DNA from: Paralvinella palmiformis
Lineage: Eukaryota; Annelida; Polychaeta; Terebellida; Alvinellidae
Assembly: GCA_025642065.1 (NCBI GenBank)
Contig: JAODUP010000915.1
Span: forward strand, 1 to 64,000
Direction of reading: 5' to 3'
DNA length: 64,000 nt
Shown piece by piece: positions 20,371 to 33,724 of the stretch. The notes under the pieces are model-generated. The model had not been told where the DNA came from and did no database searches. It saw only the letters and a list, made by a program, of their open reading frames with translations. Position numbers and translations under genes: made by a program. Positions within the stretch are counted from its first letter, which is position 1, and each line of letters opens with the position of its first letter.

Positions 20371-23350
20371 ATTTGTAACATCGCAAGTAATGATTATTTG
20401 CGTGACTCTATATGTGCTACCGTAGAATAAATTAGTTCCTAGATTAATGGCATATCATTTGAATGACAGTCTGTGCGAATAACTACACACACGAACATTA
20501 TACTGGCGACGAGCAGTGGAAAGGGTAATTATCATCGATAATAAACCATAGAACCTAATTTCCCACCCGTGATGTGCTATACAGCCGTGTATTCGCTGAT
20601 ATTCGACCGCTTTGTAATTCGAAACTCACAAAGCAGTGTGCCAATTGAAGAAAACGCCCCCAAACATATTTCGGCAACGGAATCTCATACGGTGACATCG
20701 GGTTATCTACAAAATGTCGCAAGCATTGCCACAGTTTCCAAATCCATGGAGAGGGTCAATTGCCCCCAGATGGAAGAAATATTTGGAAAGATTTGAGAAC
20801 TTGATGGTTGGATTTGACATAAAAGATAACGCCAGAAAAGGGACTTTACTGCTACAATACGCAGGAGAAGAAATCTACTATGTATTCGGGACCTTGCCCA
20901 ACAGAGGTGACAATGAGGCATATGACGAAGCAAAGGCTGCATTAAACAAACATTTCATCCCAAAACGAAACACAACATAATGTGATGGAATTTCGCTTGA
21001 ATATTACGTAAGACTCCGACGCAAGGCTGTTCATTGTGAGTTTGCTGATGAAAATAGAGAAATACACTCTCAAATTAACACAGGATGTAAGTTTCACAAA
21101 CTACGCCTAATGATTATGGACACCATATCAGAGAATGGAATGTCATTAGAAGAGGTGCTTGCTAAAGGACGTGCAGTGTAATTAGCACAGAATCATTCAA
21201 GAGAACTGGAGGCTAATCGCATGTCAGCTACAAAAGAAGATATCAATACTATCAGGCCAGGAGCCCAGTCAAGATACAAGAAACCTACACCACAAAAATA
21301 TAATCAGCCTAAACAGTGCTACAAGTGTGCTGGTGCTTATCTTCATGAAGGAAGCTGTCCAGCTTAAGGAAAATTGAGCACCAATTGTGGAAAACAAAAA
21401 TCAGTTTGCCAAAGTGTGCCAAGGAAATGGTAGAGATGTAAAAAATAACCATTTAAAATCAAAATTACAACATTTGCATGCCGTCTCAGAAGATCAAGAA
21501 GATGAGTATGTTTTCTCAGTTGGGGAGAATAAATCTAAGCCTATCTTCCATGTACGAATAAATGGTGTCAACATAAACATGATGGCTGACACAGAGGCTG
21601 CTGTAAAACTAATAGATGAGGTTGCTTATGGAAACATATAAATTATCCGTAGATTGCCGCTACAAGACACAAATGTAAAAATGTATCCATACGAAAGCAC
21701 TGAACCGCTACCACTAATTGGAAATTTTCAAACAGTTGTAAAGTTTGGTGATGAGAAGGTTAGTGCTAATTTCCATGTAGTGAGAGGAAAATATGGTAAC
21801 CTGCTCAGTTGTCTCACCGCATAACAGCTGAAGTTGGTTGTCCTATCTAATCAAGTACTTTCAGTCAAAACTGATGACACACCTGCCAATACCTCTGATG
21901 CTCAGGAACAAGCTGAAAGCTAAACTAGCAGAATTAGAGAGAGATGATATCATTGAGGATGCGGCAGGTCCAACACCATGGGTGTGGGTCATAGTAGTTA
22001 CGCCAAAACCTAAGAATGTGTGGACATGCGTTCAGCCAATCAGGCAATAGTGCGTGAACGGTATGCGATGCCTACAGTGGATGAGATACTGGTTGACTTA
22101 AATGGGTCGAAGAATTTCAGTAAACTGGATTTAAATCAGGGTTATCATCCGTTAGAGATTGATGAGGAAAGTAGGTTACAACTCATCTTGGTCTGAAAAG
22201 ATACAAGCGTCTAACGTTTCGTATCTTTTGTGCTAGCGAGGTTTATCAAAGTGCCACAGAGAACTCCCAACATGGTCTGCCAGGTGTATTGAACTTGAGC
22301 GATGAGATAATGGTATTCGGTGCAACTGAAGAAGAACATAACTTAAGATCAACTCCACCACCCAGAATTGAGCGTTGGTTACTCAAAATCCAAGATTATA
22401 ACATACGCGTTAAGTATGAGGCAGGTAAAAACAATCCTGTTGACTACATGTCGAGACATCCCTTACCCGGGAATAACAAATCGGAGACATACACGAGGAA
22501 TTTGTCAACTTTCTAGTAGACAATGCATCTCCAATTGCGATCACCATCAATGAACTACAAGAAGCTACAAACAATGACTCGCAAATCCAGGACGTAATCA
22601 ATTGTGTTACAAATGGTGGATGGCACAACATACTCAAGCCAGACAAGCCAAAGATTCGTTCATACTAGAAAGTGAGATGAACTATCAGTAAGTGCTAGTC
22701 GATTATTATGAGAGGTCACCGGCTAGTTATCCCTGTCCAGTTATAGAGGAGAGCTGTTGAACTTGCTCACCAAGGACACCAGGAAATTGCTAAGACCAAA
22801 GCTCTTTTGAGAGAGAAGGTGTGGTTTCCTGGAATAGACATTGCAGCAGAACAGGCAGTAAAAGATTGCATAGCATTTCAGGCTGCAACACCAACGAAAA
22901 GTGTAGAATTTTTAAACATTATCCCATTACCGAAGGCGCCATGGCAAAGTCTAAGTGCCGACTTGTGGACCGCTACCATCAGGAGACTACATCATGGTCG
23001 TCATAGATGATTTCAGTCGATGTCCCGAAGTAGATATATTTACCACAACACCAGCTAGAGCAATGATCCCGAAGATGGATAAGATATTTGTCACTCACGG
23101 GATTCACTCGGTTGTAAAGACAGACAATGGCCCACCGTTCAATAGTGAACAGTTTGCCAAATTGCCAGATATCTTGGATTCAAACATAAAATTACCCGCT
23201 TATGGCCGGAAGAAAATGGTGAGACAGAACGATTCATGCGAACCTTGAAGAAATATCTACAAATGAACTCCTCAGGCACATGGAAACAAACACTCTGGCA
23301 ATTTCTACGTTCATACCGTGCAACACCCCACTCATCAACTGGAATACCAT
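20371..23350 (+). mobile_element. Decayed Ty3/gypsy retrotransposon replacing the 5' part of GST copy 2
   Basis: A possible 5' LTR starts TGTAACATCGCAAG at 20371 and ends near 20503, followed by ACTGGCGACGAG, a typical position for the primer-binding region. Next comes a gag-like frame (20714-20979; WKKYLERFENLMVGFD). A zinc knuckle CYKCAGAYLHEGSC is at 21317. The protease-like segment (21387-21641) reads MMADTEAAV, where DTGA is expected. RT fragments include FSKLDLNQGYHPLEI (about 22120) and SDEIMVFGATEEEHN (about 22300). The frame then jumps to the RNase H end IRVKYEAGKNNPVDYMSRHP (about 22410), so a large internal piece is deleted. Integrase parts follow: VWFPGIDIAAEQAV, GDYIMVVIDDFSRCPEVDIF and VVKTDNGPPFNSEQF. 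Many stops and frameshifts; no 3' LTR seen. Confidence 0.85.
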
Positions 23351-23930
23351 ATAATGTTAAGAAATAAATAACACATAATGCAAAGTAAAATAAACAACAA
23401 GTGAGCTGTTTACCTTCTCAGTTGGAGGCGCTCTAATAGTATAGTCATAAGAGTAATACGTTGTAAACATCCAGGTCAGAGTTAGAGTTGAACCAAGATA
23501 CCTATGTTTGTGGAATATTTCCCTATTTCCCACACGTAACCAGTGCCACAACTAAACTCCTCAGTTGGTTGTTGTAGTTATTTCTGAGGGAATACATTCA
23601 ATATAAACATTGTACTTCTGACATTCTCCTTTTTAACATTTTACTGGTTTAAGTTTGTGGGATGATGTAACTAATATAGAACAAACCTGGATCTTGTCGT
23701 ATCCTGTTTACATTTATACATTCCTTCTCTTTCTTGGGAACAATTGTCTATTATGTTTGTGACTGTATTTAACACGTCAGATAAGAGAAGGCATATTTGA
23801 AATAGATAATAAAAGAAATATTGGAAATTTTCAATAACAAACACCAGTTGTGTATTAATCTAATATGTATATAGCATTTTGTATTTTATTTCACAGATGA
23901 TAAGTTTAATATTTGATGTCTTATTTATAT

Positions 23931-24991
23931 CCACTCCCTTTGGTCAAGTGCCCATGCTGACAGTTGATGATGACTTCAAGTTGGCACAAAGTCTGACCAT
24001 TGCCAGATTCTTAGCCAAACGATTCGGTTTGTGCATAAAAATCCTAAAGAAAATGTTATACAAAACATTAATTTTACACACGTAAACTAGAATACTTAGG
24101 ATCTCGGTATTGAAGTGAAAATATCTTAACGTTCATTTAAATGTTTTGATTCTTTATGTAATAATTACAGGCTTTATGGGAAAAGATGAATTTGATGAAG
24201 CTAGATGTAACATGATACTGGAGTGTTCTGATGAGTTCCAGGAAGCATTCTTAAAGACTGTATATGGTGATGAAGCTTCTAAGGTAAAACAATAATAATT
24301 ATTAGTGTAATTCCACCTTTTTAATGGGTACTTGCTGCAAAGAAATACATCATTTTAGATACCTATATTTAAGAGAAACAGGTGTAATATATTTTGCAAA
24401 ATTTATGATGGAACTGTATTAAATTATGGTTTGAAAGTTAATTTTATGAACAAGTGTTTTCAAATAATACTGTTATATTCTCATAATTTTAAATGATAAT
24501 TAAGTATTAATCTTTGCTAATCAGAATTGAGCATTTAAATATTTATGTTTGTACACAAAATGTTTGTAAATAAATGTCTTTTTGTTCTGGATACCTTGTT
24601 TGTATCATTCACAGAATGCAGCAAAGGAGAAGTGGGAAGGTAGTCAACGAGATGAATTTCTTGAAAAGTTTGAGAAACTTCTTTCAACTAACAAGAATGG
24701 TGATGGTTTCTTTGTTGGAGATGAGGTAGGTACATAATAAAGTCAACCAAACTGCTTATCTGCTTTTTAAACTTCCATGAATGTATTCTGATGACTGTTT
24801 GTGTTTTAATTTCTTGCTTGCAGATTACAGTGGCTGATATGGCGTTGTGCTATTTGACTGATTGTTTTGCCAATCAGAGTTCCTTAGATTGGGGCAAGTT
24901 TCCTAAACTGACTGGTCTACGAGATCGTGTGGAAAAGGACAACACCAAAATTGCAGAATGGCTTGCCAAACGTCCCGTCACCCGATTCTAA
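23931..24991 (+). pseudogene. Sigma-class GST, copy 2 (5'-truncated)
   Basis: Only four of the five coding exons are present: 23931-24026, 24171-24283, 24615-24725 and 24824-24991, all open, the last ending RPVTRF and TAA. The exon carrying the start codon and catalytic Tyr is absent, as are the promoter and leader exon. In their place lies the decayed Ty3/gypsy element at about 20370-23350, and sequence homologous to the other units resumes just after it. The acceptor of the exon at 23931 is also lost: copies 1, 3 and 4 have TTTTCAG before the exon, here it reads TTTATAT. The reading frames match the C-terminal half of sigma GSTs (helical domain with NGDGFFVGDE). It could only be expressed as a fusion from some other upstream exon, using the acceptor at 24170 or a later one. 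An AATAAA lies at 25039. Confidence 0.87.
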
Positions 24992-25049
24992 TTTATCAAA
25001 GTGTTTGTGCTTTGAAAATAGTTGTTGATGTTATTAATAATAAAGCATC

Positions 25050-26395
25050 AAAGGTCGTTGAGTTATATTATATCCTTATTTGTTCTATAGAGGGTATTCT
25101 GTATAAATTAGGAGATTATTATTAATTATTTTGTATTTCCTTGGTGAATTGTATAATTATTTAATCACACAGTTTTCAGAGAAGTATAGGACTTTAGTTA
25201 GAACACAATACATCATCATATCCAATACCAATGTATGCTTAAACCAGAAGCTGATCCTCAGATGAAGTAGTGTGTGTATAAATATAATTTATTCTGAGTT
25301 CTCTGTGATCCGCTGTGTGATCTGTATTTAGTAATGATCTGCTACATCCTCCTGCCATATGAGACAACTAGATGTAGGTTAAACTAAACGACATTGTTCT
25401 TATGGTTCATTAAATCGGTTCCCTCATTTATTGTAAGCACTTTATATATAGCAAATGAAATATTAATTTGTTTCCAATGTGTGTGTGTGTGTGCATTTTC
25501 TTATGCAGAAGGGAATCTTTTACACCAATATAAAAATTCATAAGAATTTGATATAAATAGAAATTTAAAATGTATGGTAGAAGCTAAACATAGAAAAACA
25601 TAGGTAAATGATAGAAAATGGATAAGACGAGTTAGTTACCTGATGATATAAACTGATTTGCATGTGGCTAAGTTAGTTATTTTGCCCCAAAGTGTAATTA
25701 TGTGTACACAATGTGTTCCACTTATGTTTGTAGTTACATGTATATGTTTTGTTTTAATGAGGATGGATGCACACAATAATAAATAAACAAACACAGTATT
25801 TAGGCATTTAGATATTGGATAGTGTCACTTTACAACTATATGAATAAGCTTATAGAGATTATTTTGTATTTCTATACCGATATGTAGCAGCAGGGTCTTT
25901 ACTGACCTCAAATTTTCAGGACTAATACAGCTATGCTCATAAATATAATAAATGATCTCAAAATGTGTAAACGATCATCTACACATTAAATAATCTAGTT
26001 CAAAGTGCTGATTTCTCGACTTTTAATGGCCTGTGCGCGCTGCCATTTTGAAGCTAGACATAGACCGGAAGCTACTGAATGCTGACGTCACTTGAACGCA
26101 GCAGTTTGACCGGAAGTCTGTAGAGGCCGTACAAAACCATGTAAACAAGTGTGAGCAAAGAATTATTCTAGAACAAAACGTAATTACCTTGTTAAAATTA
26201 CGTCATTTTCTCCTTCACGCCTCCCAATCTGCCTTCCGGTTAAGCCCTAATGGCGGCCCTCCAGTCATCTGTGATTATTATTGTGGAATCTGTTATTACT
26301 GTTCTAACGCATTACATATTTAAGAAACGTTTTCTGGTGGTGAACTGTCCCATTAAAAAATGCTTTTGATAGGGTTAGATATAGAAGATTATTGT
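25050..26395. other. 3' flank of GST unit 2 and AT-rich spacer
   Basis: The first 500 nt match the 3' flanks of the other GST units. Beyond about 25.6 kb I see no gene. GC-richer words with ACCGGAAG and TGACGTCA near 26.05-26.13 kb stand out, but no transposon ends could be defined. Confidence 0.4.
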
Positions 26396-26399
26396 AAAA

Positions 26400-27780
26400 G
26401 CTTCTAATGTGTAGTGTTTCAAATAAATTTTAATGAGAGATCAAATGCCGTGTTCTCTATCGCAGGACAGACAGTCCAATGTCCTGATGGTCTAAATATG
26501 TCATGTAACTGTATCATATCACTTAGTATTAGACAATGGGATAATGTAATTCTTACATTGCTTAGCACATTTATAAATGACTTACTTGCTAATGAAATAT
26601 CTGATGAAATATGTAAGCCTGGTAAACATAAAAAGCTTAATGTATGCTTCTTACGAATAAAATGAACAAATATCAGTATTTCAAAATATACAATAAGAGA
26701 CAAACCATGGATAAAGCAAAACCAACAACATATCTTGGTATTGAATTCAGAGAAGATGGAAATAAAAATATTGCTTTTGTGTGAGCTGTATGAGAGAGTA
26801 TTGTAGGTTTATTTTAAAGTAATGAAGACCCTAAGACCATTCCGATCTCCTCAGTTTGTATTATATTTGTTCGACTACCTTATTAGGACGATTATACAAT
26901 ATCGAGTTGAAGGTTGGTCTCCAAATAACCTGAACTATAACATAATAAAATCCCTTGTAAATAAACAGGTCGCTGTACTTAGTAAATTATGAGATACAGT
27001 TCATATCTTATATGACAAAATATATTGAAAGAAATGATGAGGTGGAAAGGTTGCATTTAAAAATTAATAAATCAAATTAGGGTGGTGCATTCAAAGTCGA
27101 GTAATCTAGTTGTGTACTCTAAATTGTGGCATTACTCATTATTCATTTCTCAAATCTTGCATAACCCAAAATATCTTCCCTATATTGAGAATTTAATTGA
27201 AAACAAACTATGTGCAAAGGTCTCAAGTCTCAAAAACAATCGAAAAATTAATATAAAATGGGTGTAATTAACTTAGCACTTATCAATTATTTAAAACTAA
27301 TTAGATAGGAACCTTTCTTGAATATTAAGAATAATGACAGACGGAAGCATAAAATAAATTACAATTCATAATTAGTGCCCAGGTAATAGAATATGCAGGC
27401 ATGAGTCAACAATGAGAAGAAAGATGAATTTCACCTCCTGCTGATATGTGATAAATAAATAAACTTTAGGAATTATTTATTTTCTAAGTATGAGGAACAA
27501 TATGAATATTTTGCAACATATGATAATTACTCGATTCTAACAAACGAGGATATAAATTTTTGGCTAAAAACCAATGGCTTGCGTAGCGACTAGCATTTCC
27601 TGATAAACCGAACTAAACATAGTTTTATACGTGTAAGATAATTTGCACGGAATCTGCAAATTTATCTGCCAGGAATTTGTGTTATATGTATGTGAAATGT
27701 GATTATTATGTAGGTGTTGTTTAGATTTGTATTGGCTAAATCTATGTACGTGTATGTATACTGATCAAACAAATTGAAGT
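26400..27780 (+). mobile_element. Decayed LINE upstream of GST unit 3
   Basis: RT pieces read VFSIAGQTVQCPDGL, RQWDNVILTLLSTFINDLLA (QGD...FINDL in intact elements) and, after a deletion of the YADD region, KLNVCFLRIK and TTYLGIEF. C-terminal words such as LRPFRS, LFDYLIRTIIQY and the 3' UTR (to about 27.78 kb) follow. The same family is present at 18.5-19.1, 33.7-34.7 and 39.8-40.4 kb. All copies are non-functional. Confidence 0.75.
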
Positions 27781-27789
27781 TAAATAACT

Positions 27790-29240
27790 ACAATCAGCAG
27801 AATTCTAACTTAATTGTTTAATACCTGTTTGTGGTCTATCACGTAATCTGAGGCCTAAAACTGTTTATCGTCTACACACATTTGCATATTAACAACAGGC
27901 GTAGGATCTATTCCCGCAAATACAACGATGTATACTGTGGCCAATATATGCACATGGACGGAACCATGTCGTAGATTCGAAAGGGGATACTTTATTTCTG
28001 ATGATGTCAAACGAAGCTCAGAAATGCAATAAATTTAAATGACAAACTTTTGGTGCCTGGCCATGAACTATTCACAACAGGTACTGGAAAAGATAATGAT
28101 ATACAATTATAGATTTAAGCTTGTAAACATTGTGTTAGACATCACGACAAAACAACATTGTATAAGAAAGATATAGTATTTATACAAACTATAGGTAATC
28201 TAACCACTTGAAGAGGAAGTTATGCCTGTTTAGTTTGACAACATATCAAGAAATACACAGTGTAGTTTAAAATATGCCCACATCAAGCCGCCGATTATAT
28301 GTTTACAATGTAAATCTGGCTTGGTATGTGATAATGTTCTTACATAATTATTGGAAGATGTTTCATTTTCAATTCAACCTACCTACCTTTGGATCATAGA
28401 TGTCATTGTTTATTCCAGACAGAACTTTCCCAAATTGAATAACAATAACATTTATGATTAAAAAATATATTTTAAGTGCTTATTCAACGTAAGAAACGTA
28501 TTTTACCATTCCGATATCAGTGTGTCCTGTTTTACGTTTACGTTTATCATCTAATATAAATGGTTACTGCACAAGATATGGTAATGTATGATAAGTTATG
28601 GTGATTGAATGTGTACTTACGGTATTAAAGGTATGAGAGGCAGCCCGATGCTTAGCTCGAGCAGCCATCATATTGCCCAGCAATGACAACAGACGATTAA
28701 CAAGAACTAGCACTAATTCTCGAATTGCCTTAATTGTTAGCTGTGTGTGCCTGTCAGAAGTTTCAGTCATCAATAAAAGGCTTCGACCGGAACATGTTAT
28801 TTCAACAGGAAGAAACCACTCGGTCTGAGGTGCTAGATAATAACGGTACGGGGTGTAACAAAACAAAACAAAATATTTGGACTTGAGTGGAGTTGTTTAG
28901 CCTGGACTCTAGTCACACCTGGGACATGTGCCTAAGGAACATCTGTCAAAGGAAAACATATATCCCACATACAATGGCATGAGACGGATTTGAACTCATT
29001 CTACTGCGCCATCAGCAAACCCTTATTCATTATTGGATCATAAACGCCTGCTATTGAAATCCATAAGTGAGTAAGTGATTGCGTGAGTGAATCAGTCAGT
29101 CGGTTTAACGTACTTTTCGGGTCCCCCCTTTTTATTAATTAGATTCATTTCCAGTTAAACAGGTTCGTATACCTGACCATATTATGGCGATTATATTTCG
29201 TTTGTATTTACATATGACATCGACCAGATGTAAACATTTA
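27790..29240. other. Upstream flank of GST unit 3
   Basis: Shared in order with unit 2 (19.5-20.37 kb) and partly with the unit-5 remnant at 55.5 kb. A minus-strand 100-codon frame (28564-28866) includes HTQLTIKAIRELVLVLVNRL and is followed in-strand by a donor-like GTAAGTA. Its counterpart in unit 2 is interrupted, so I do not call it a gene. Confidence 0.5.
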
Positions 29241-29420
29241 CTGACATTGTTTTATTAAGTCTGCCTTCTGATGATCCATCATGAATTGCAGCTCTATTCT
29301 TCTGACTCATCGTGAAGATCATTAAATTTCCTTTGCTTTCAACCGACAAGATCCGTTTGAAGAACGTAAATACGACGAAATCGATAAGGGATTATTATCA
29401 AAGCTTCTAATTGAAGTCGT

Positions 29421-29659
29421 AGGCCGAATTGTCCCCTTGCATGGAAAGAGCCAGAATTTACTGGACTGGCCCATTTTATGACCAACAGGTTTGCGTATAT
29501 AAATAGCTGGGGCTGATAAGCGACAGCCTGGGGATCGACGAAACCGAGAGAGAAGACAGAAGACACGTTAGAAGATGTTAAATAGAGATTTTCTCACGTT
29601 CTATCGATTGACTAATATCCTTCTAATATAAAGGATTAATTCATCAAAGCTCTGTTCGT
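29421..29659 (+). promoter_or_regulatory. TATA promoter and non-coding first exon of GST copy 3
   Basis: The same conserved upstream block (29421-29446) is followed by a well-formed TATA box, TATATAAATAG, at 29496-29506. A probable transcription start near 29530 and a leader exon end at the donor GTGAGT (29660). The matching acceptor is AACAG just before 30195, upstream of the ATG at 30212. Conservation of both block and donor between copies 1 and 3, with a more degenerate TATA in copy 1, suggests this is the functional promoter type of the array. Confidence 0.55.
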
Positions 29660-30211
29660 GTGAGTTGATATCATAATTATTTATTATATTATAATATTAT
29701 ATTGTTCACATAATCAGTCACAACCATGTTAAGTGTTTCATCTATAACAGTAGGATAACATTTAAGGCATTATCAGTCGCCATTTAAGTTAGTTTTAACA
29801 TCAGAATCCGTAGAGTATATATCCATAAAACCTTAAAGGTGATTATTTTGGGTTAGCCTTCACAGCATCAATGATGGTAAATATTTCCCGATATGTTTAC
29901 AATAAATATTGCTATTTCAAGGTTTGCTAAATCATCGTGATAAGCTGTACCCATCTTTCCTAGTACCCATATTGTGTTAAGGCTGTTTTGGGTACGGCTA
30001 GACAGCATCATCGAGAATGTGTACCGGTTAAATGCTTGTGTATTATGGGTATTGTTTGTTGACTGAATAGGCCCATTTAAATGATAGCCCGGAGCAGTGT
30101 TCTTTGTCGTCCTTTCTTCCATTAAAACACCTCCCACGTTTAGGATAATTATCAATACGGTGATATAGATTTGTATCATTTCTGGAAGGAACAGGTAACC
30201 GATAGGAAGTC

Positions 30212-32928
30212 ATGACCAAATACAGCTGTTGTCTTCGATGGGAGAGGTCGAGCAGAACTCACTCGCTGGGTGTTCGCCGCGGCCGGACAACAATATGAAG
30301 ATGTCAGACTGAACAGGGAAGATTGGCCAACGTACAAACCAAGTATGTCATCAATTTTATCCTGTTGCTTCTAACTTGATCATTTTGCTACGATGTCATG
30401 CAGCCAACTACCGAACAGATCCGAGTCACTTTTTCAAAATTCCAGTCGACGGTGGTGCCCTCTTAGTGGCCTGAGCTATTTTCTAGCAAGTGCACACGCG
30501 TTCGCGCTAGCGCGCACACACATTTTTATACGAGATTATATGTCTGTAGGCAGAATCTGTTTACAATAGTCAATGCTTCAGTAATTTTAAGTATTCATTG
30601 AGAACAATGCTCATTATTATGCGTCCCAACACTTAAAACGAAACATGATAGTGTTGTATGCTGATGATGGTCGTACGGTTTGCTGTTATTCAGTTCAGAA
30701 CCAAACTCATTAGACATTACCCCGTGAATATAATATACTATTGTAAAATATGCAACAACCGGCATGTACTTCTAGCCATAGTCATAATAAATACTAAAGA
30801 CAATAACAGCAAACTATATAAAAAGAATAAATCATATTTTCTTATTCAATCATGCACCCCCATCCTAAACACATTCTAATATAATTAATATTTCATCAAT
30901 TATAATAGCGATTAGTGTAAATCACAATAAAAACATTCTTGTTAATTATTATTTGAGATACAGTATTATAAAGTGTATGTAATGAAATGAAGTCAGTAAT
31001 TGCATCTTAGAATTTATTACACCTTAATCCTAGAATAATTTATGAAATTCAGATGAAGATTTTGACATATCTGATAAACTAATTATTTTATCAAAAGGGT
31101 GACATGAGTCTTCATTTATGACATGTATCCAGTTACAGTTGTAATGTAGATTAGTTTTTTCTGATAAAGTATACTAATGTTTTACAGTTTTTTAAATAAT
31201 TAGTAACATATAATGTAGAGTAGAATTAACGAAGAGTGAGCTGTTTACCTTCTCAGTTGGAGGCATTCTAATAATACAGTCATCAAAGTAATACGCCGCG
31301 AACTTCCGGGTCAGAGTTCGAATGGAACCAAAATACTTATGTTTTGGGGATATTTTTGTAGGGAGACACTCCTCAGTCATATCTTGTTCTTTGTGAGGAA
31401 TGCATTCCATATAAACACTGTAATTCTGACATTCTCCTATTCAACATTTTACTGGTCTACTGGAATTTTGTAACGAATGTAGAACAAACCTGGATCTTCT
31501 CGTATCTTATTTGGTGTACATTTATACATACGTTCTCTTTCTTGGGTAAAATTGTCCATTATGTTAGTGACCTTTTGGTAACTTTCTTATATGTGAGATT
31601 AAAAAAGCAGAAATGAAATGGATAATAAATTAAATATTGGAAATTAACACAGCACCTGTTTGAAAGTAACAAAAAACAGTTTTGTATTACTCAGATCATG
31701 TTAATATGTATATGGTATTTCCAATTTTGTGTCACAGATGATAGTTTTATTATTTGATGTCTTATTTTCAGACACTCCCTTTGGTCAAGTGCCCATGCTG
31801 ACAGTTGATGATGACTTCAAGTTGGCACAAAGTCTAGCCATTGCCAGATTCTTGGCCAAACGATTCGGTTTATACTTAAACATTTTTACAAAAACCTCGA
31901 AACAATGTTACACAAAAATAAAACATTTATTTTACACACGTGTATGAAACATACAAGAAAATCAGAATCATACAAAATATTGATAAATAGATAGAGAGAA
32001 ACTGAAACTAGAATACTTGGGATCTCTGAATAAAAGGGAGGATATCTTAACCAATCCTTGAATTATTTTATTCTTTCTGTACAAATTACAGGCTTCATGG
32101 GAAAAGATGAATTTGATGAAGCGAGATGTAACATGATACTAGAATGTTCTGACGACGTGATGCAAGCATTCGCAAAGACTGTATTTGGTGATGAAGCTTC
32201 TAAGGTAAGATAATAATAATAATTATTAGTGTAATTCAACCTTTTTCGTGGGTTTTTGCTACAAGGAAATAATCTATTTTAGAAACTTATATTTAAAAGA
32301 AGCAGGTGTAAAATAATCTGATGTCTGAGGGTTTGAAAGTTGATTTCACGAACAAGTTTCCTTAAATAATATCATATTGCCATAATTGTAAATGTGAACT
32401 CAGTATTCGTAATTGCTAATAAGAACAGAAGTGAGCATTTAGCTATTTATATTTGTACTTTAAAAATGTTTGTAAATAAATGTGATTTTGTTCGGGATAC
32501 CTTGTTTGTATCATTCACAGACTGAAGCAATGGAGAAGTGGGAAGGTAGTCAACGAGATGAATTTCTTGAAAGGTTTGAGAAACTTCTTACATCTAACAA
32601 GAATGGTGATGGTTTCTTTGTTGGAGATGAGGTAGGTACATAATAAAGTCAACCAAATGGCTAGCCTGGCTTTAATAAGTAATTCCTTTTTAAACTTGGA
32701 TGAAGGTGGGTGTACCAGTGAGTTAAGATGACTATTTGTATTTTATTTTCTTGCTTGCAGATTACAGTGGCTGATATGGAATTCTGCATTTTGACTGATT
32801 ATTTTGCCAGTCAGAGTTCCTTAGATTGGGGAAAATTTCCTAAACTAAATGCCCTACGAGATCGTGTGGAAAAGGACAACACCCAAATTGCAGAATGGCT
32901 TGCCAAACGTCCCGTCACCTCGTTCTAG
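30212..32928 (+). pseudogene. Sigma-class GST, copy 3 (2-nt deletion in first coding exon)
   Basis: Exons are 30212-30342, 31772-31867, 32092-32204, 32521-32631 and 32761-32928. Splice sites, the last four exons and the stop (TSF then TAG) are intact, and AATAAA lies at 33088. The first coding exon is 131 nt instead of 133: between the ATG and the GATGGG codons there are 25 nt where copy 4 has 27. The codons for the catalytic LLYF segment are therefore scrambled and the frame hits TGA after 28 codons. Downstream of the deletion the proper frame reads GRGRAELTRWVFAAAGQ, with Arg14 conserved. This copy keeps the best promoter of the array (TATA at 29496). Since it has a single lesion, either a very recent pseudogene or a consensus error in the assembly is possible; the base sequence as given is not translatable. 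Confidence 0.82.
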
Positions 32929-33099
32929 TTGGTCAAAGTGTTTCTACTTTGAAAATAATCGTTTATGCTATTAATAATACAACGTCACGGTCGTTCAGTT
33001 GAATTTGATCGTTTTTGTTCGATCGACAGTATTCTTTATAATTTAGGAGATAATTTGTGAATTATACACATATAATGAATATAAGTAAATAAATGATCT

Positions 33100-33595
33100 A
33101 CAGTAAGAAGAAATGATATTTTTATCAAAGTTTTCTTTAATCACCCAGTTTCCAAAGACGAATAGAACTTTGGCCAGATTACAAGAATATTATCACATCA
33201 ATACCTCCATATACTTAAACCAGAAACTGATCGTCGGATGAAGTAGGGTGTATAAATTGAATTTTCATCATGACTGAAACAATGCTGTACTTAACTGAAC
33301 TGTTCCAAATTAGTTCAACGTGATTGAAGTTTAGCACTGATATTGACCCAGCAGTATCTCTTACACACACATGGTGATTACCCTGCTGTTACAGCTGTAT
33401 TCTGAGGACTGTATTACCACCAGTGTGGTCTGCATTTACAACTGATCTGCTAAATCCTTCTCACATGTGAGAGAACCAGATGTAGGTCACACTAAATGAC
33501 CTTATTGTGCTGATGTTTTATTAAATTGGCCACATCATTTTTATTAAACCCTTTATATATAGCATATAAAATATTAGTTTATTTCCAATATATAT

Positions 33596-33627
<32 letters not shown>

Positions 33628-33660
33628 AGCAAAAGATGATCATTTATATAAGCATATAAC
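33100..33660. other. 3' flank of GST unit 3 with (TA)n tract
   Basis: Homologous to the flanks of copies 1 and 2 up to the interrupted (TA)n microsatellite at about 33592-33628, where the LINE sequence takes over. Confidence 0.55.
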
Positions 33661-33724
33661 TTCATAACATAAGACCAAAGTCCTGATACAGTAAAAGTAT
33701 TACAAATGGCTTACCTGAAGTATA

